Source: Micromonospora lupini str. Lupac 08 (GTDB lineage Bacteria > Actinomycetota > Actinomycetes > Mycobacteriales > Micromonosporaceae). From it: 64,000 bases of DNA. Location: contig NZ_HF570108.1 of assembly GCF_000297395.2 (NCBI RefSeq), forward strand, positions 3,407,766-3,471,765, given 5' to 3'. The translations under genes were made by a program, and so were the position numbers. How positions within the stretch are numbered: position 1 is the stretch's first letter; each line of letters starts with the position of its first letter. Under the pieces are notes generated by a model. The model did no database searches, had not been told where the DNA came from, and saw only the letters and a program-made list of their open reading frames with translations. Below, one piece after another: positions 18,528 through 25,890 of this stretch.

Positions 18528-18787
18528 GCAGCGCTCCGACGGCGGTCCGCAGGCGATGCGCGACGGCACGGTGAACAGGACGGGGACCCCCGTAACGGGG
18601 CATCCCGGTGGCTCTGCTGTAATCATCTGGCTTCGTACGCAGAGCGAGCGTCTGGCTCCGATGTGTTCGTCAATTGTCACATTCATGCAACGCAGCCGCC
18701 TCTTGACCCTCGCCCGGGCGCCGGGAAGCATCGATGAAGCGGCGTCCCGGGCCGTGGGGAGATACCCGGACCAGCCCAAGGAGGACC

Positions 18788-19393
18788 ATGTCGGTCAGCC
18801 CCGCCTCGTCGCGCGCCGGATGGCATACGTCCCAACCCGCGGTGCCCGGTCGACCCCCCGGCGGTCAACGCCGCCCGGCGAACACCGCCGCGCCCATGCT
18901 CACCGTGACGCTGTCCATCCCACTGGCGTGTGAGGAGTCGCTGACCCCGCCGGCCCGACGGCTGCTCGAAGCCGCCCGGGAGATGCTGGAGCGGGGCGAG
19001 GGCGTGATCACCAGCTCCGCTCCGGCCGAGCGTCGCGCCGACGGGGTGCCGGCCAACCGGGCGCCCGCCCGAGCCCTCACCCCGACGATCCCCGCCCTGC
19101 ACATCCTCGCGTCGTCCCGGTCGGTGCTGCGCGACGACGAGCCGCTGCCGCTGACCCGGCTGGAGTTCGACCTCCTGCTGCATCTGGTCGCCCACCCCCG
19201 CCGGGTGTTCACCCGACTGCAACTGCTCAACGCCGTCTGGGGCTACGAGCACGCCGGCGTCCGCACCGTCGACGTGCACGTACGTCGGCTGCGCGGCAAG
19301 GTCGGCGTGGACGTCCCCCTGGTCACGACCGTCTACGGCGTCGGCTACCGGCTCGCCGACGACGCCCGCGTCACCGTCGACCGCACCGGCTGA
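18788..19393 (+). CDS. Winged-helix DNA-binding protein without receiver domain
   Basis: 201 aa. After a disordered N-terminus comes a segment LTVTLSIPLACEESLTPPARR and a short helix, then from residue 110 a complete OmpR/PhoB-type DNA-binding domain: LPLTRLEFDLLLHLV, PRRVFTRLQLLNAVWGYEH and VDVHVRRLRGKV, TTVYGVGYRL. A response regulator would have a 120-residue phospho-acceptor domain here; there is none, so activity is not controlled by direct phosphorylation of this protein. AAGGAGG precedes the ATG. It is a tandem paralogue of the frameshifted gene at 17957. The 260 bp between them hold a weak CCCCG/CGGGG hairpin near 18590 and nothing else I recognise. Confidence 0.85.
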   Translation: MSVSPASSRAGWHTSQPAVPGRPPGGQRRPANTAAPMLTVTLSIPLACEESLTPPARRLLEAAREMLERGEGVITSSAPAERRADGVPANRAPARALTPTIPALHILASSRSVLRDDEPLPLTRLEFDLLLHLVAHPRRVFTRLQLLNAVWGYEHAGVRTVDVHVRRLRGKVGVDVPLVTTVYGVGYRLADDARVTVDRTG

Positions 19394-19485
19394 CCGCCGC
19401 CACCCAGCCGGCCGGCGGCCCCGAGCGGCGCGACGGCGGCTCGGCAGCTGCGGGGCCGCCCACGCCGACGAGGCAGGATGGTTCG

Positions 19486-20130
19486 GTGCGCATCCGTCCC
19501 ATCTCGCCCGACCGGCTCGTCGCCGAACTGACCGGCCGGCTCGACGACGCCTCCCGCACCGTCGAGCCCGCCCGGCTGCGAGTGGCGGTCGACGGTGCCC
19601 CCGCAGCCGGCCCGGACGAGCTGGCCGCCGCTCTCGTCGATCCGCTGCGCGCCCGAGGCCGCCCGGTCCTGCACGTCCGCGCCGCCGACTTCCTCCGCCC
19701 CGCGTCGCTGCGCTTCGAACTCGGCCGGACCAACCCGGACGCCTACTACGAGGGCTGGAACGACGAGACCGGCCTGCGCCGCGAGGTGCTCGACCCGGCC
19801 GGCCCCGGCGGCGACGGGCGGGTGCTGCCGTCGCTGTGGGACGCCGCCGCCGACCGGGCCAGCCGCGCCCGGTACGTCGACCTGCCACCCGGCGGCATGG
19901 TCCTGGTCAGCGGCACGCTCCTGCTCGGCGGGGCGCTGCCCTTCGACGTGACGGTCCACCTTCAGCTCTCCCCGGCGGCGCTGCGCCGCCGCACCGGACC
20001 GGCCGACGAGTGGACCCTCCCGGCCTTCGACCGCTACGCCGAGGAGGTGGTCCCCGCCAGCTTCGCCGACGTGGTGGTACGCGCCGACGACCCCCGGCAC
20101 CCCGCGCTCGTGGAGGCCGGCGACAGCTGA
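19486..20130 (+). CDS. Uridine kinase-like protein with altered P-loop
   Basis: 214 aa, resembling actinobacterial proteins annotated as uridine kinases. A strand-loop LRVAVDGAPAAGPDELAAAL sits where kinases carry GxxxxGKS/T, but the lysine and serine/threonine are missing. Later features fit the fold: VLHVRAADFLRP, YYEGWNDETGLRREVLDP, MVLVSGTLLLGGAL. It may therefore bind but not use ATP, or have another role. The GTG start follows CAGGAT by 6 bases with no ribosome site, a probable leaderless start. Confidence 0.7.
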   Translation: MRIRPISPDRLVAELTGRLDDASRTVEPARLRVAVDGAPAAGPDELAAALVDPLRARGRPVLHVRAADFLRPASLRFELGRTNPDAYYEGWNDETGLRREVLDPAGPGGDGRVLPSLWDAAADRASRARYVDLPPGGMVLVSGTLLLGGALPFDVTVHLQLSPAALRRRTGPADEWTLPAFDRYAEEVVPASFADVVVRADDPRHPALVEAGDS

Positions 20131-20283
20131 GAAATCGCCTGTTTGCGTGGCGCGTCCGGCGGGTACTCGCCCGGCTCACAGAGCGCGGGTGACCGCCCGC
20201 GTACCGGATGCGACCGTTGACCGGGGCCCACGCCGCCGGCACCCGGTTCACCTTGAGCCACCAGGCCAGGAAGGCAGGCAGCG

Positions 20284-20682
20284 ATGCTCGTCCACGACAC
20301 GGTCGGTACCGGCCGATCCCAGACGGAGATCGACCAGATCCGGCACTCCCTGCAGGCGCGCTACGACGAGCTGACCGCCGAGTACGAGCAGGCCGTGCTG
20401 CAGAGCCAGGTGCTGCGTCTGGTGGAGGTCGGTGACACTGCCGGCGACGACCAGGCCGACAGCGGCACCAAGACCGCCGAGCGGGACACCGCGCAGTCCC
20501 TGCTGCGGACCATCCTCGACCGGCGCACCCAGTACGAGCACGCCCTGGGCCGCCTCGCCGAGGGCACGTACGGCTGGTGCGAGGGCTGCTCGGCGGCGAT
20601 CCCGGTGGAGCGGCTGGAGATCTTCCCGGCCGCCACCACGTGCGTCACCTGCAAGCAGACCCGCGAGCGGCGGGCGGCCTGA
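20284..20682 (+). CDS. DksA/TraR C4-type zinc-finger protein
   Basis: 132 aa. A long N-terminal helix (IDQIRHSLQARYDELTAEYEQ) is followed by LGRLAEGTYGWCEGC and CVTCKQTRERRAA, giving the Cys-x2-Cys...Cys-x2-Cys zinc finger of the DksA/TraR family. Members bind RNA polymerase in the secondary channel in proteobacteria; in actinobacteria related proteins have less clear roles. The acidic coiled-coil tip of true DksA is not evident. Ribosome site AAGGCAGG. Monocistronic as far as can be seen. Confidence 0.87.
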   Translation: MLVHDTVGTGRSQTEIDQIRHSLQARYDELTAEYEQAVLQSQVLRLVEVGDTAGDDQADSGTKTAERDTAQSLLRTILDRRTQYEHALGRLAEGTYGWCEGCSAAIPVERLEIFPAATTCVTCKQTRERRAA

Positions 20683-20730
20683 GCGACGGCAGCGGTTGCC
20701 GGTCGGTCCACGACACGATGGACTTTCGCC

Positions 20731-21603
20731 ATGGGTGACATTCTGGTGGGCACCGCGTCCTGGACCGACCGCACGCTGCTCGACTCGGGCTGGTACCCGC
20801 AGACCGCGGACAACCCGGAGAAGCGCCTGGCGTACTACGCCCGGCAGTTCCCGCTTGTCGAGGTGGACGCGACCTACTACTCGCCGCCCGCCGAGGCGAC
20901 CGCGCGGCTCTGGGCCGACCGCACCCCGGCCGGCTTCACGTTCAACATCAAGGCGTTCAGCCTGCTCACCGGGCATCCCACCCGGGTCAGCGCGCTCTAC
21001 AAGGACCTGCGCCCCGAGACGGAGAAGAAGAACGTCTACCCCGACGACCTGCCCGCGCAGGCGTACGAGGACGTGTGGACGCGCTTCCTGTCCGCGCTGG
21101 ACCCCCTTGTCGAGGCGGACAAGCTCGGCGCGCTGCTGTTCCAGTTCCCGCCCTGGTTCACGATCAAGCGGGCCAACAAGCAGTACCTGCTGGAGGTGGC
21201 GAAGCGCTGCGCGCCGCTGCGACCGGTCTACGAGTTCCGCCACGCGTCCTGGTTCGACGGCGACAACGCCGACGAGACCCTCGCCTTCCTCCGCGAGCAC
21301 CGGCTGTCGTACGTCTGCGTGGACATGCCGCAGGGCCACCGCTCGTCGGTGCCCCCGGTGCTGGCCGCCACCGGGGACCTCGCGGTCATGCGCTTCCACG
21401 GCCACAGTGACAAGTGGACGAGCAAGGACATCCACGAGAAGTTCGGCTACCACTACTCGAAGCGGGAGCTGGCCGACTGGGCGCCGAAGCTGCGCGAGCT
21501 GGCCGACTCCGCCGGGCAGACCCACGTTCTCATGAACAACTGTTACCGCGACTACGCCCAGACCAACGCGAAGACCCTCGCGGGTCTCCTCGACGCCGGC
21601 TGA
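20731..21603 (+). CDS. DUF72 domain-containing protein
   Basis: 290 aa, TIM-barrel-like DUF72 (YecE-type) family of unknown reaction. Typical motifs: ILVGTASWTDRTLLDSGWYP at the N-terminus, FPLVEVDATYYSPP, FTFNIKAFSLLTGHP, YEFRHASWF and DMPQGHRSSVPPV. A second DUF72 gene on the other strand at 22375 is only distantly similar, so they are not a recent duplication. A small hairpin follows the stop. Confidence 0.9.
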   Translation: MGDILVGTASWTDRTLLDSGWYPQTADNPEKRLAYYARQFPLVEVDATYYSPPAEATARLWADRTPAGFTFNIKAFSLLTGHPTRVSALYKDLRPETEKKNVYPDDLPAQAYEDVWTRFLSALDPLVEADKLGALLFQFPPWFTIKRANKQYLLEVAKRCAPLRPVYEFRHASWFDGDNADETLAFLREHRLSYVCVDMPQGHRSSVPPVLAATGDLAVMRFHGHSDKWTSKDIHEKFGYHYSKRELADWAPKLRELADSAGQTHVLMNNCYRDYAQTNAKTLAGLLDAG

Positions 21604-21624
21604 CCTCACCCGATCCGGGTGGGG
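21604..21624 (+). terminator. Short hairpin after the first DUF72 gene
   Basis: CCTCACCCG pairs with CGGGTGGGG (one T-G wobble) with a 3-base loop, directly after the stop. No T-run. Confidence 0.5.
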
Positions 21625-21715
21625 CCGGCTCACCCGCCCGACCGGCACGGTGGACACGGTGGGTACGGCCGCGCGGAGGCGGCCGACGCCGGAGACGACA
21701 CGGAGGTGACGGGCG

Positions 21716-21901
21716 ATGACGGTTCGACTGGTGACGGATCGACGGCGGGGCGCCGTCCTGCACGTGGTCGGCACGGCCGACAACGCCAGGCGCGCACCAC
21801 AGGGCACCCCGGTACGGGCCAGACGAGGCCCGGTGGGACCGCCGCGACGCGCCGACGACCGACGGTGGGACACCACGGAACGGGGGTCGACCGATGGCTG
21901 A
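21716..21901 (+). CDS. Doubtful small arginine-rich ORF
   Basis: 61 codons from an ATG with a good GGAGGTG site, ending in a TGA that overlaps the start of the DUF2267 gene by 8 bases. The product (MTVRLVTDRRRGAVLHVVG...) is rich in Arg, Gly and Pro after the first 20 residues, as expected for random GC-rich sequence. The ribosome site and overlap favour a coupled leader; the composition argues against a folded protein. Confidence 0.25.
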   Translation: MTVRLVTDRRRGAVLHVVGTADNARRAPQGTPVRARRGPVGPPRRADDRRWDTTERGSTDG

Positions 21902-22322
21902 CGCGATGATCTCCGCCTTCGAGAGCTCGCTTGACAAGACGAACCTGATCCTCAAGGACATCGAGACCGCCTACGGGTGGCCGAAGGAGCGACGCAACCA
22001 GTCGTACGCCGCGCTGCGCACGGTGCTGCACCTGCTGCGCGACCGGTTGGCGGTCAACGAGAGCGTCGAGTTCGCGCAGCAGTTGCCGGTGCTGGTCCGG
22101 GGGATCTACTTCGACGGATGGAACCCGTCGGACGTGCCGATCAAGCTCAACCGCGACGACTTCCTCTACGAGGTCCGGCAGGGCTTCCCGTACGACGCCG
22201 AGGGCGGCGCGGAGCGGGTGACGCAGGTGGTGCTGGACACGCTGCGTCGGCACGTCACCCAGGGCGAGTGGCAGGACGTGAAGGACACCATGCCGAAGGA
22301 CCTCGCCACGTTCATGCCGTGA
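21894..22322 (+). CDS. DUF2267 family protein
   Basis: 142 aa, all-helical. The pattern AYGWPKERRNQSYAALRTVLHLLRDRL, EFAQQLPVLVRGIYFDGW and AERVTQVVLDTLRRHVTQGE is that of DUF2267, a family of small soluble proteins of unknown function often found with stress-related genes. The start ATG follows a G-rich stretch and overlaps the doubtful ORF upstream. A hairpin at 22345 separates it from the convergent DUF72 gene. Confidence 0.9.
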   Translation: MADAMISAFESSLDKTNLILKDIETAYGWPKERRNQSYAALRTVLHLLRDRLAVNESVEFAQQLPVLVRGIYFDGWNPSDVPIKLNRDDFLYEVRQGFPYDAEGGAERVTQVVLDTLRRHVTQGEWQDVKDTMPKDLATFMP

Positions 22323-22344
22323 CGCCGTGACGCCGTGACACCGT

Positions 22345-22376
22345 GGGCCCGTCCGACGACGCCGTCGGGCGGGCTC
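22345..22376. terminator. Shared terminator between DUF2267 and DUF72 genes
   Basis: GGGCCCGTCCGACG pairs with CGTCGGGCGGGCTC with two mismatches, between two convergent stop codons. Confidence 0.65.
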
Positions 22377-23154
22377 AGCGCTGGGACGTGTCGGCCTCGG
22401 CGGGGGACGGCACCCGCGACACCGGATGACCGGCCGCGCGGGCCAGCGCCGCGAAGGTGACGGCGTCGGTGACGGCCGCACCGCCGGGGTCGTTGTTGAA
22501 ATAGACGTACGCCGGCTCGTCCGCGTCGAACGCGTCGGTGAGCCGGCGGACCCACGAGCCGAGCGCGGTACGCCCGTAGTGCGGCCACGGCCGGGCCCGC
22601 CCCTCGTGCAGCCGCAGATAGCCGAAGTCGGTCGTACGCCAGCGGGGCGCCACCGGACGACCGAGGCGATCCGCCCAGACCAGCGCCGCCCGCCGCCGTT
22701 CCAGCACGGCACGGGTGGCGTCGGTCCACCAGGACGGGTGCCGTGGCTCCACCGCCACCCGAACCTCCGCCGGGAACAGCCGCAGAGTCGCGTCCAGCGC
22801 GTCGACGTCCGCCCGCAGGTTGGGTGGCAGTTGCAGCAGCACCGGCCCGAGCCGGTCGCCGAGGGCCGTGGCCCGGCCGAGGAACCGCGCCACCGGCTCG
22901 GCCGGATCCCGCAGACGCTTGATGTGGGTGAGGTAGCGGCTCATCTTCACCGCCACGCAGAAGTCTCCCGGCGTCCGCGCCCGCCACGCCGCGAACGTCT
23001 CCCGCTCCGGCAGCCGGTAGAACGCGTTGTTGACCTCGACGGTGGCGAAGCCCGCCGCGAAGTGCTCCAACCAGAGTCGCTGTGGCAGCTGCTGGGGGTA
23101 GAAGCGGCCCCGCCAGTCCCGGTACTGCCAGCCGGAGGTACCCACCAGGATCAC
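22375..23154 (-). CDS. DUF72 domain-containing protein (second copy)
   Basis: 259 aa of the DUF72/YecE family: ILVGTSGWQYRDWRGRFYP at the start, FATVEVNNAFYRLP, FCVAVKMSRYLTHIKRL, VLLQLPPNLRAD, AVEPRHPSWW and DEPAYVYFNND, closer to the canonical family than the copy at 20731. The GTG at 23154 begins the conserved region; CAGGAT lies 6 bases upstream and there is no ribosome site, so it is probably leaderless. It is divergent from the repeat-peptide gene at 23312, with 157 bp of shared promoter region between. Confidence 0.9.
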   Translation of the reverse strand: MILVGTSGWQYRDWRGRFYPQQLPQRLWLEHFAAGFATVEVNNAFYRLPERETFAAWRARTPGDFCVAVKMSRYLTHIKRLRDPAEPVARFLGRATALGDRLGPVLLQLPPNLRADVDALDATLRLFPAEVRVAVEPRHPSWWTDATRAVLERRRAALVWADRLGRPVAPRWRTTDFGYLRLHEGRARPWPHYGRTALGSWVRRLTDAFDADEPAYVYFNNDPGGAAVTDAVTFAALARAAGHPVSRVPSPAEADTSQR

Positions 23155-23311
23155 CTTCCCATCCTGACACCGACCGCCACCGCCCGCGAACCGCCCGTGT
23201 CGCCCCGGTTCGGCGTCTACGGTGTGGGTTAGAGAAGATCGCGCGTGGGGTACCACCCGCAGCACGACGGACCCCGGCGTACGGCGGGGCGGCACACCCG
23301 AGGGAGTACCG

Positions 23312-23617
23312 ATGGCACTCAACGACGATGACATGCAGACCACGGGCGGCGGCGGCCTGGAGGGTCCGGCCGACGGTGGCGCGACCCCGGGTCACCAGGA
23401 CGGCGGCGCGGACGGTGGCGCGGAGGGTCCGGCCGACGGTGGCGCGACCCCGGGTCACCAGGACGGCGGCGCCGATGGTGGCGCGGAGGGTCCGGCCGAC
23501 GGTGGCGCGACCCCGGGTCACCAGGACGGCGGCGCCGATGGTGGCGCGGAGGGTCCGGCCGATGGTGGCGCGACCCCGGGCCAGCAGGACGGCGGCGCCG
23601 ACGGCAGCGCCCGGTAA
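23312..23617 (+). CDS. Small protein of four 21-residue Asp/Gly/Ala-rich repeats
   Basis: 101 aa: a 17-residue leader (MALNDDDMQTTGGGGLE) followed by four near-identical 21-residue units beginning GPADGGATPGHQDGG and ADGGAE at their ends; the last unit has Gln for His and ends GSAR. No hydrophobic segment, cysteine or lysine. GAGGGAG precedes the ATG. The stop is only 9 bases before the JmjC oxygenase gene, so the two are one transcript. Such a layout (short leader, repeated core, modifying enzyme next door) is that of a ribosomally made, enzyme-modified peptide, with Asp, His or Pro side chains as candidate hydroxylation sites. This is inference; I know of no described family with this repeat. 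Confidence 0.75.
   Translation: MALNDDDMQTTGGGGLEGPADGGATPGHQDGGADGGAEGPADGGATPGHQDGGADGGAEGPADGGATPGHQDGGADGGAEGPADGGATPGQQDGGADGSAR
23363..23614 (+). repeat. Four tandem 63-bp repeats inside the repeat-peptide gene
   Basis: Units at 23363-23425, 23426-23488, 23489-23551 and 23552-23614, each 63 bp (21 codons), in phase and ending just before the stop. Units 1-3 differ at very few bases; unit 4 carries the CAG-for-CAC change and an altered end, suggesting recent unit expansion. Confidence 0.9.
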
Positions 23618-23626
23618 CGGACCGTC

Positions 23627-24901
23627 ATGACGCACCTCGACCCGCCGGGCGGCCACGGCCGCCCGGCGGTTCCGTCCCCGGATGCCACCGCCGCGCTGGC
23701 CCGCTGTGTGTCGGTCGAGCCGGCCAAGTTCGCCGCCGCGCACTGGGGGCACACCCCGCTGCTGTCCCGCGCCGCCGAGCTGCCTGACCCGGCCGGCTTC
23801 ACCGACCTGTTCAGCCCCGCCGACGCCGACGAGCTGCTCAGCCGGCGCGGTCTGCGTACCCCGTTCCTGCGGGTCGCCAAGGACGGCCAGCTCGTTCCGG
23901 CGGCGCGCTGGACCGGCGGTGGCGGCGCGGGCGCGGAGATCGGCGACCAGGTGCTCGACGAGCGGGTCCTGGAGCAGTACGCGGCGGGCGCCACCCTGGT
24001 CCTGCAGGGCCTGCACCGGATCTGGCCGCCGCTCGTCGACTTCGCCCGCGACCTGGGCCTCGCGCTCAACCAGCCGCTGCAGATCAACGCCTACCTCACC
24101 CCGGCCGGCAGCCAGGGCTTCGCCACCCACTACGACACCCACGACGTGTTCGTGCTCCAGGTCGACGGCCGCAAGCACTGGCGGATCCACCCACCGGTGC
24201 TGCCCGACCCGCTGGAGAAGCAGACGTGGGGCGGTCGCGCCGACGAGGTCTCCGCCACCGCGCAGGGTCCCGCCGCGCTGGACGTGGTGCTCGCCCCCGG
24301 CGACGCCCTCTACCTGCCCCGCGGCTGGCTGCACAGCGCGCAGGCCCAGGACGCCAGCTCGCTGCACCTGACCGTGGGCATCCGCGCGTTGACGCGCTAC
24401 GCCCTGGTCGAGGAGCTGCTCGCGCTGGCCGCCGAGGACCAGCGGCTGCGCGCCAGCCTGCCGTTCGGCACCGACGTGGCCGACGCCGACGCCATCGAGC
24501 CGGAGCTGACCGAGACGGTCGAGGCGCTGCGCGACTGGCTGCTACGCGCCGACCCGGCCGCCGTCGCGGCGCGACTGCGTCAGCGCGCCTGGCCCGCCGC
24601 CCGGCCGGCGCCCATCCGGCCACTCGCCCAGGCCGGCGCCGTGGCCGCGCTGGACGCCGACTCCCGGGTCACCCTGCGGCCGGGTCTGCGCTGGCAGCTC
24701 GTGCCGCACGGATCGGACCAGGTGGCGCTGCGCCTGTTCGACCGCACCATCACCCTGCCGGCGGACTGCGCGCCGGCGGCCCGCGCCCTGCTCAGCGGCA
24801 CGGTCACCCGCGTCGGTGACCTGCCCGGCCTGCCCGACGACGCCGACCGGGTCACCCTGGCCCGTCGCCTGCTGCGCGAGGCCGTCCTGATCCCGGCCTG
24901 A
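23627..24901 (+). CDS. JmjC/cupin-4 Fe(II) 2-oxoglutarate-dependent oxygenase
   Basis: 424 aa. The JmjC barrel carries the iron ligands His168 and Asp170 in FATHYDTHDVFVLQVDGRKHW and a distal His236 in LYLPRGWLHSA; LQINAYLTPAGSQG precedes them. The C-terminal 130 residues look like the winged-helix part found in ribosomal oxygenases (ROX/YcfD family), which hydroxylate Arg or His of ribosomal proteins. Members also modify other peptides. Here the gene starts 9 bp after a tandem-repeat peptide gene, making that peptide the obvious candidate substrate, though a ribosomal target cannot be excluded. No strong ribosome site of its own, consistent with coupling. Confidence 0.9.
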   Translation: MTHLDPPGGHGRPAVPSPDATAALARCVSVEPAKFAAAHWGHTPLLSRAAELPDPAGFTDLFSPADADELLSRRGLRTPFLRVAKDGQLVPAARWTGGGGAGAEIGDQVLDERVLEQYAAGATLVLQGLHRIWPPLVDFARDLGLALNQPLQINAYLTPAGSQGFATHYDTHDVFVLQVDGRKHWRIHPPVLPDPLEKQTWGGRADEVSATAQGPAALDVVLAPGDALYLPRGWLHSAQAQDASSLHLTVGIRALTRYALVEELLALAAEDQRLRASLPFGTDVADADAIEPELTETVEALRDWLLRADPAAVAARLRQRAWPAARPAPIRPLAQAGAVAALDADSRVTLRPGLRWQLVPHGSDQVALRLFDRTITLPADCAPAARALLSGTVTRVGDLPGLPDDADRVTLARRLLREAVLIPA

Positions 24902-25058
24902 GGCCGCCCGTCGGCGTGCGTGCGCTGGCGGGTGCCCGCTGGCGGTGGTCGGCGCGCCCCCGTCGGCGTGCGCCCGGTCGGCGTGCGCGCGCCCCTCGGT
25001 GTGCGCCGGGCGGCCTACGCGCGCTGGCATGCGCCCGGCGGCGTGCGCCCGGCGGCGG
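24902..25058. other. Non-coding stretch with irregular GTCGGCGTGCG repeats
   Basis: After the JmjC stop, variants of GTCGGCGTGCG and GGCGGCGTGCG recur five or six times at irregular spacing. No start, ribosome site or terminator is evident; the open frames here have no coding character. It leads directly into the palindromic repeat. Confidence 0.45.
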
Positions 25059-25135
25059 TGATCGACTCGGTTTCCCTGAAGTCGCCGTGTCGGAAGGGCT
25101 TGGACGCCGCGATTTCCAGGAAACCGAGTTGATCA
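25059..25135. repeat. Dispersed imperfect palindrome, copy 2
   Basis: Left arm TGATCGACTCGGTTTCCC onwards to 25091; right arm GGACGCCGCGATTTCC (25102) to GAGTTGATCA. The arms match at 27 of 34 positions. It is intergenic between two convergent genes (JmjC and the coiled-coil membrane protein). The 92 bp after it hold only GC-rich sequence. Confidence 0.85.
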
Positions 25136-25227
25136 AGGCGGCGAGCGGCGCAGCGCCATGCCGGCGGGACCTGCGCGGCGGGGACCTGCGCGGCGGACCT
25201 GCCCGGCGGGGGTGCCCGGGGCAGGGG

Positions 25228-25890
25228 TCAGCGGCCGAGGACCAGCAGCAGCGCGGTGGCCACCAGGCCGGCGCCGAGGACCACGGTGATCGGGCGCGGC
25301 CCGAGGACCGCGTGCCGGCGGTCGGCCAGCACCCGCGCCGGCACGAGGCCGATCAGCGGGCCGAGCAGTGTCACCACCAGCGCCAGCACCGGCAGTCCGA
25401 CCGCGAGGTCTCCGCCGTACCCGACGCCGAGCGCCCGCGCGCCGGAGCCCAGCGCGTACGCCACCACCGCGCCGGCCACCCCGCAGAGGGCCAGCAGCGG
25501 GTTGACCGAGCCCGGCAGCTCACCCGGTTGCCCGGCCCGGTCGAGCAGGTCCCGGGCCCGGCCGAGCAGCGCGACCGGCTCGCCGGCCGCACTGCCGTTG
25601 GTCGGTGTCGGCGGGGCGCCGAGGCGGCGGACGCCCAGCCGGGCGCGGACCTGCTGCCACAGGTGCGCCACCTCGGCGTCGACGCGTTCCTGCTCCTCGC
25701 GGGCCGCGACCAGCTCCTCCTCGGCCCGGCGCACCTGGTCGGCGGCGTCGGTGACGGCCCGCTCGGCCGCCGCGCACTGCCGCTCGTACCACGTGTGCGC
25801 CTCGGCGCGCTGCTCGCGGACCCGGGCGGTCAGCTCGGCCAGTCGCCGTAGCTGCGCCGTGTACGTGTCACTGCTCACCGGCTGGTTCAT
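25228..25890 (-). CDS. Coiled-coil membrane protein of the FtsK-type operon
   Basis: 220 aa. Residues 8-90 are a long heptad-rich helix (LAELTARVREQRAEAHTWYERQ, QVRRAEEELVAAREEQERVDAE); after a linker come about three transmembrane helices (LLALCGVAGAVVAYALG, LAVGLPVLALVVTLLGPLIG, ITVVLGAGLVATALLLVLG). Function unknown. The ATG overlaps the stop of the FtsK-type gene (ATGA), so it is the last gene of that operon and probably anchors the motor or its partners at the membrane. Confidence 0.8.
   Translation of the reverse strand: MNQPVSSDTYTAQLRRLAELTARVREQRAEAHTWYERQCAAAERAVTDAADQVRRAEEELVAAREEQERVDAEVAHLWQQVRARLGVRRLGAPPTPTNGSAAGEPVALLGRARDLLDRAGQPGELPGSVNPLLALCGVAGAVVAYALGSGARALGVGYGGDLAVGLPVLALVVTLLGPLIGLVPARVLADRRHAVLGPRPITVVLGAGLVATALLLVLGR

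Noticed and set aside
20248..21876. 542-codon minus-strand frame over the DksA-like and DUF72 genes
   Set aside because: The plus strand carries recognised families; the minus product is Val/Leu/Arg/Gly-rich shadow sequence.
23363..23614. Considered as a CRISPR-like array
   Set aside because: Units are adjacent with no spacers and encode an in-phase protein.
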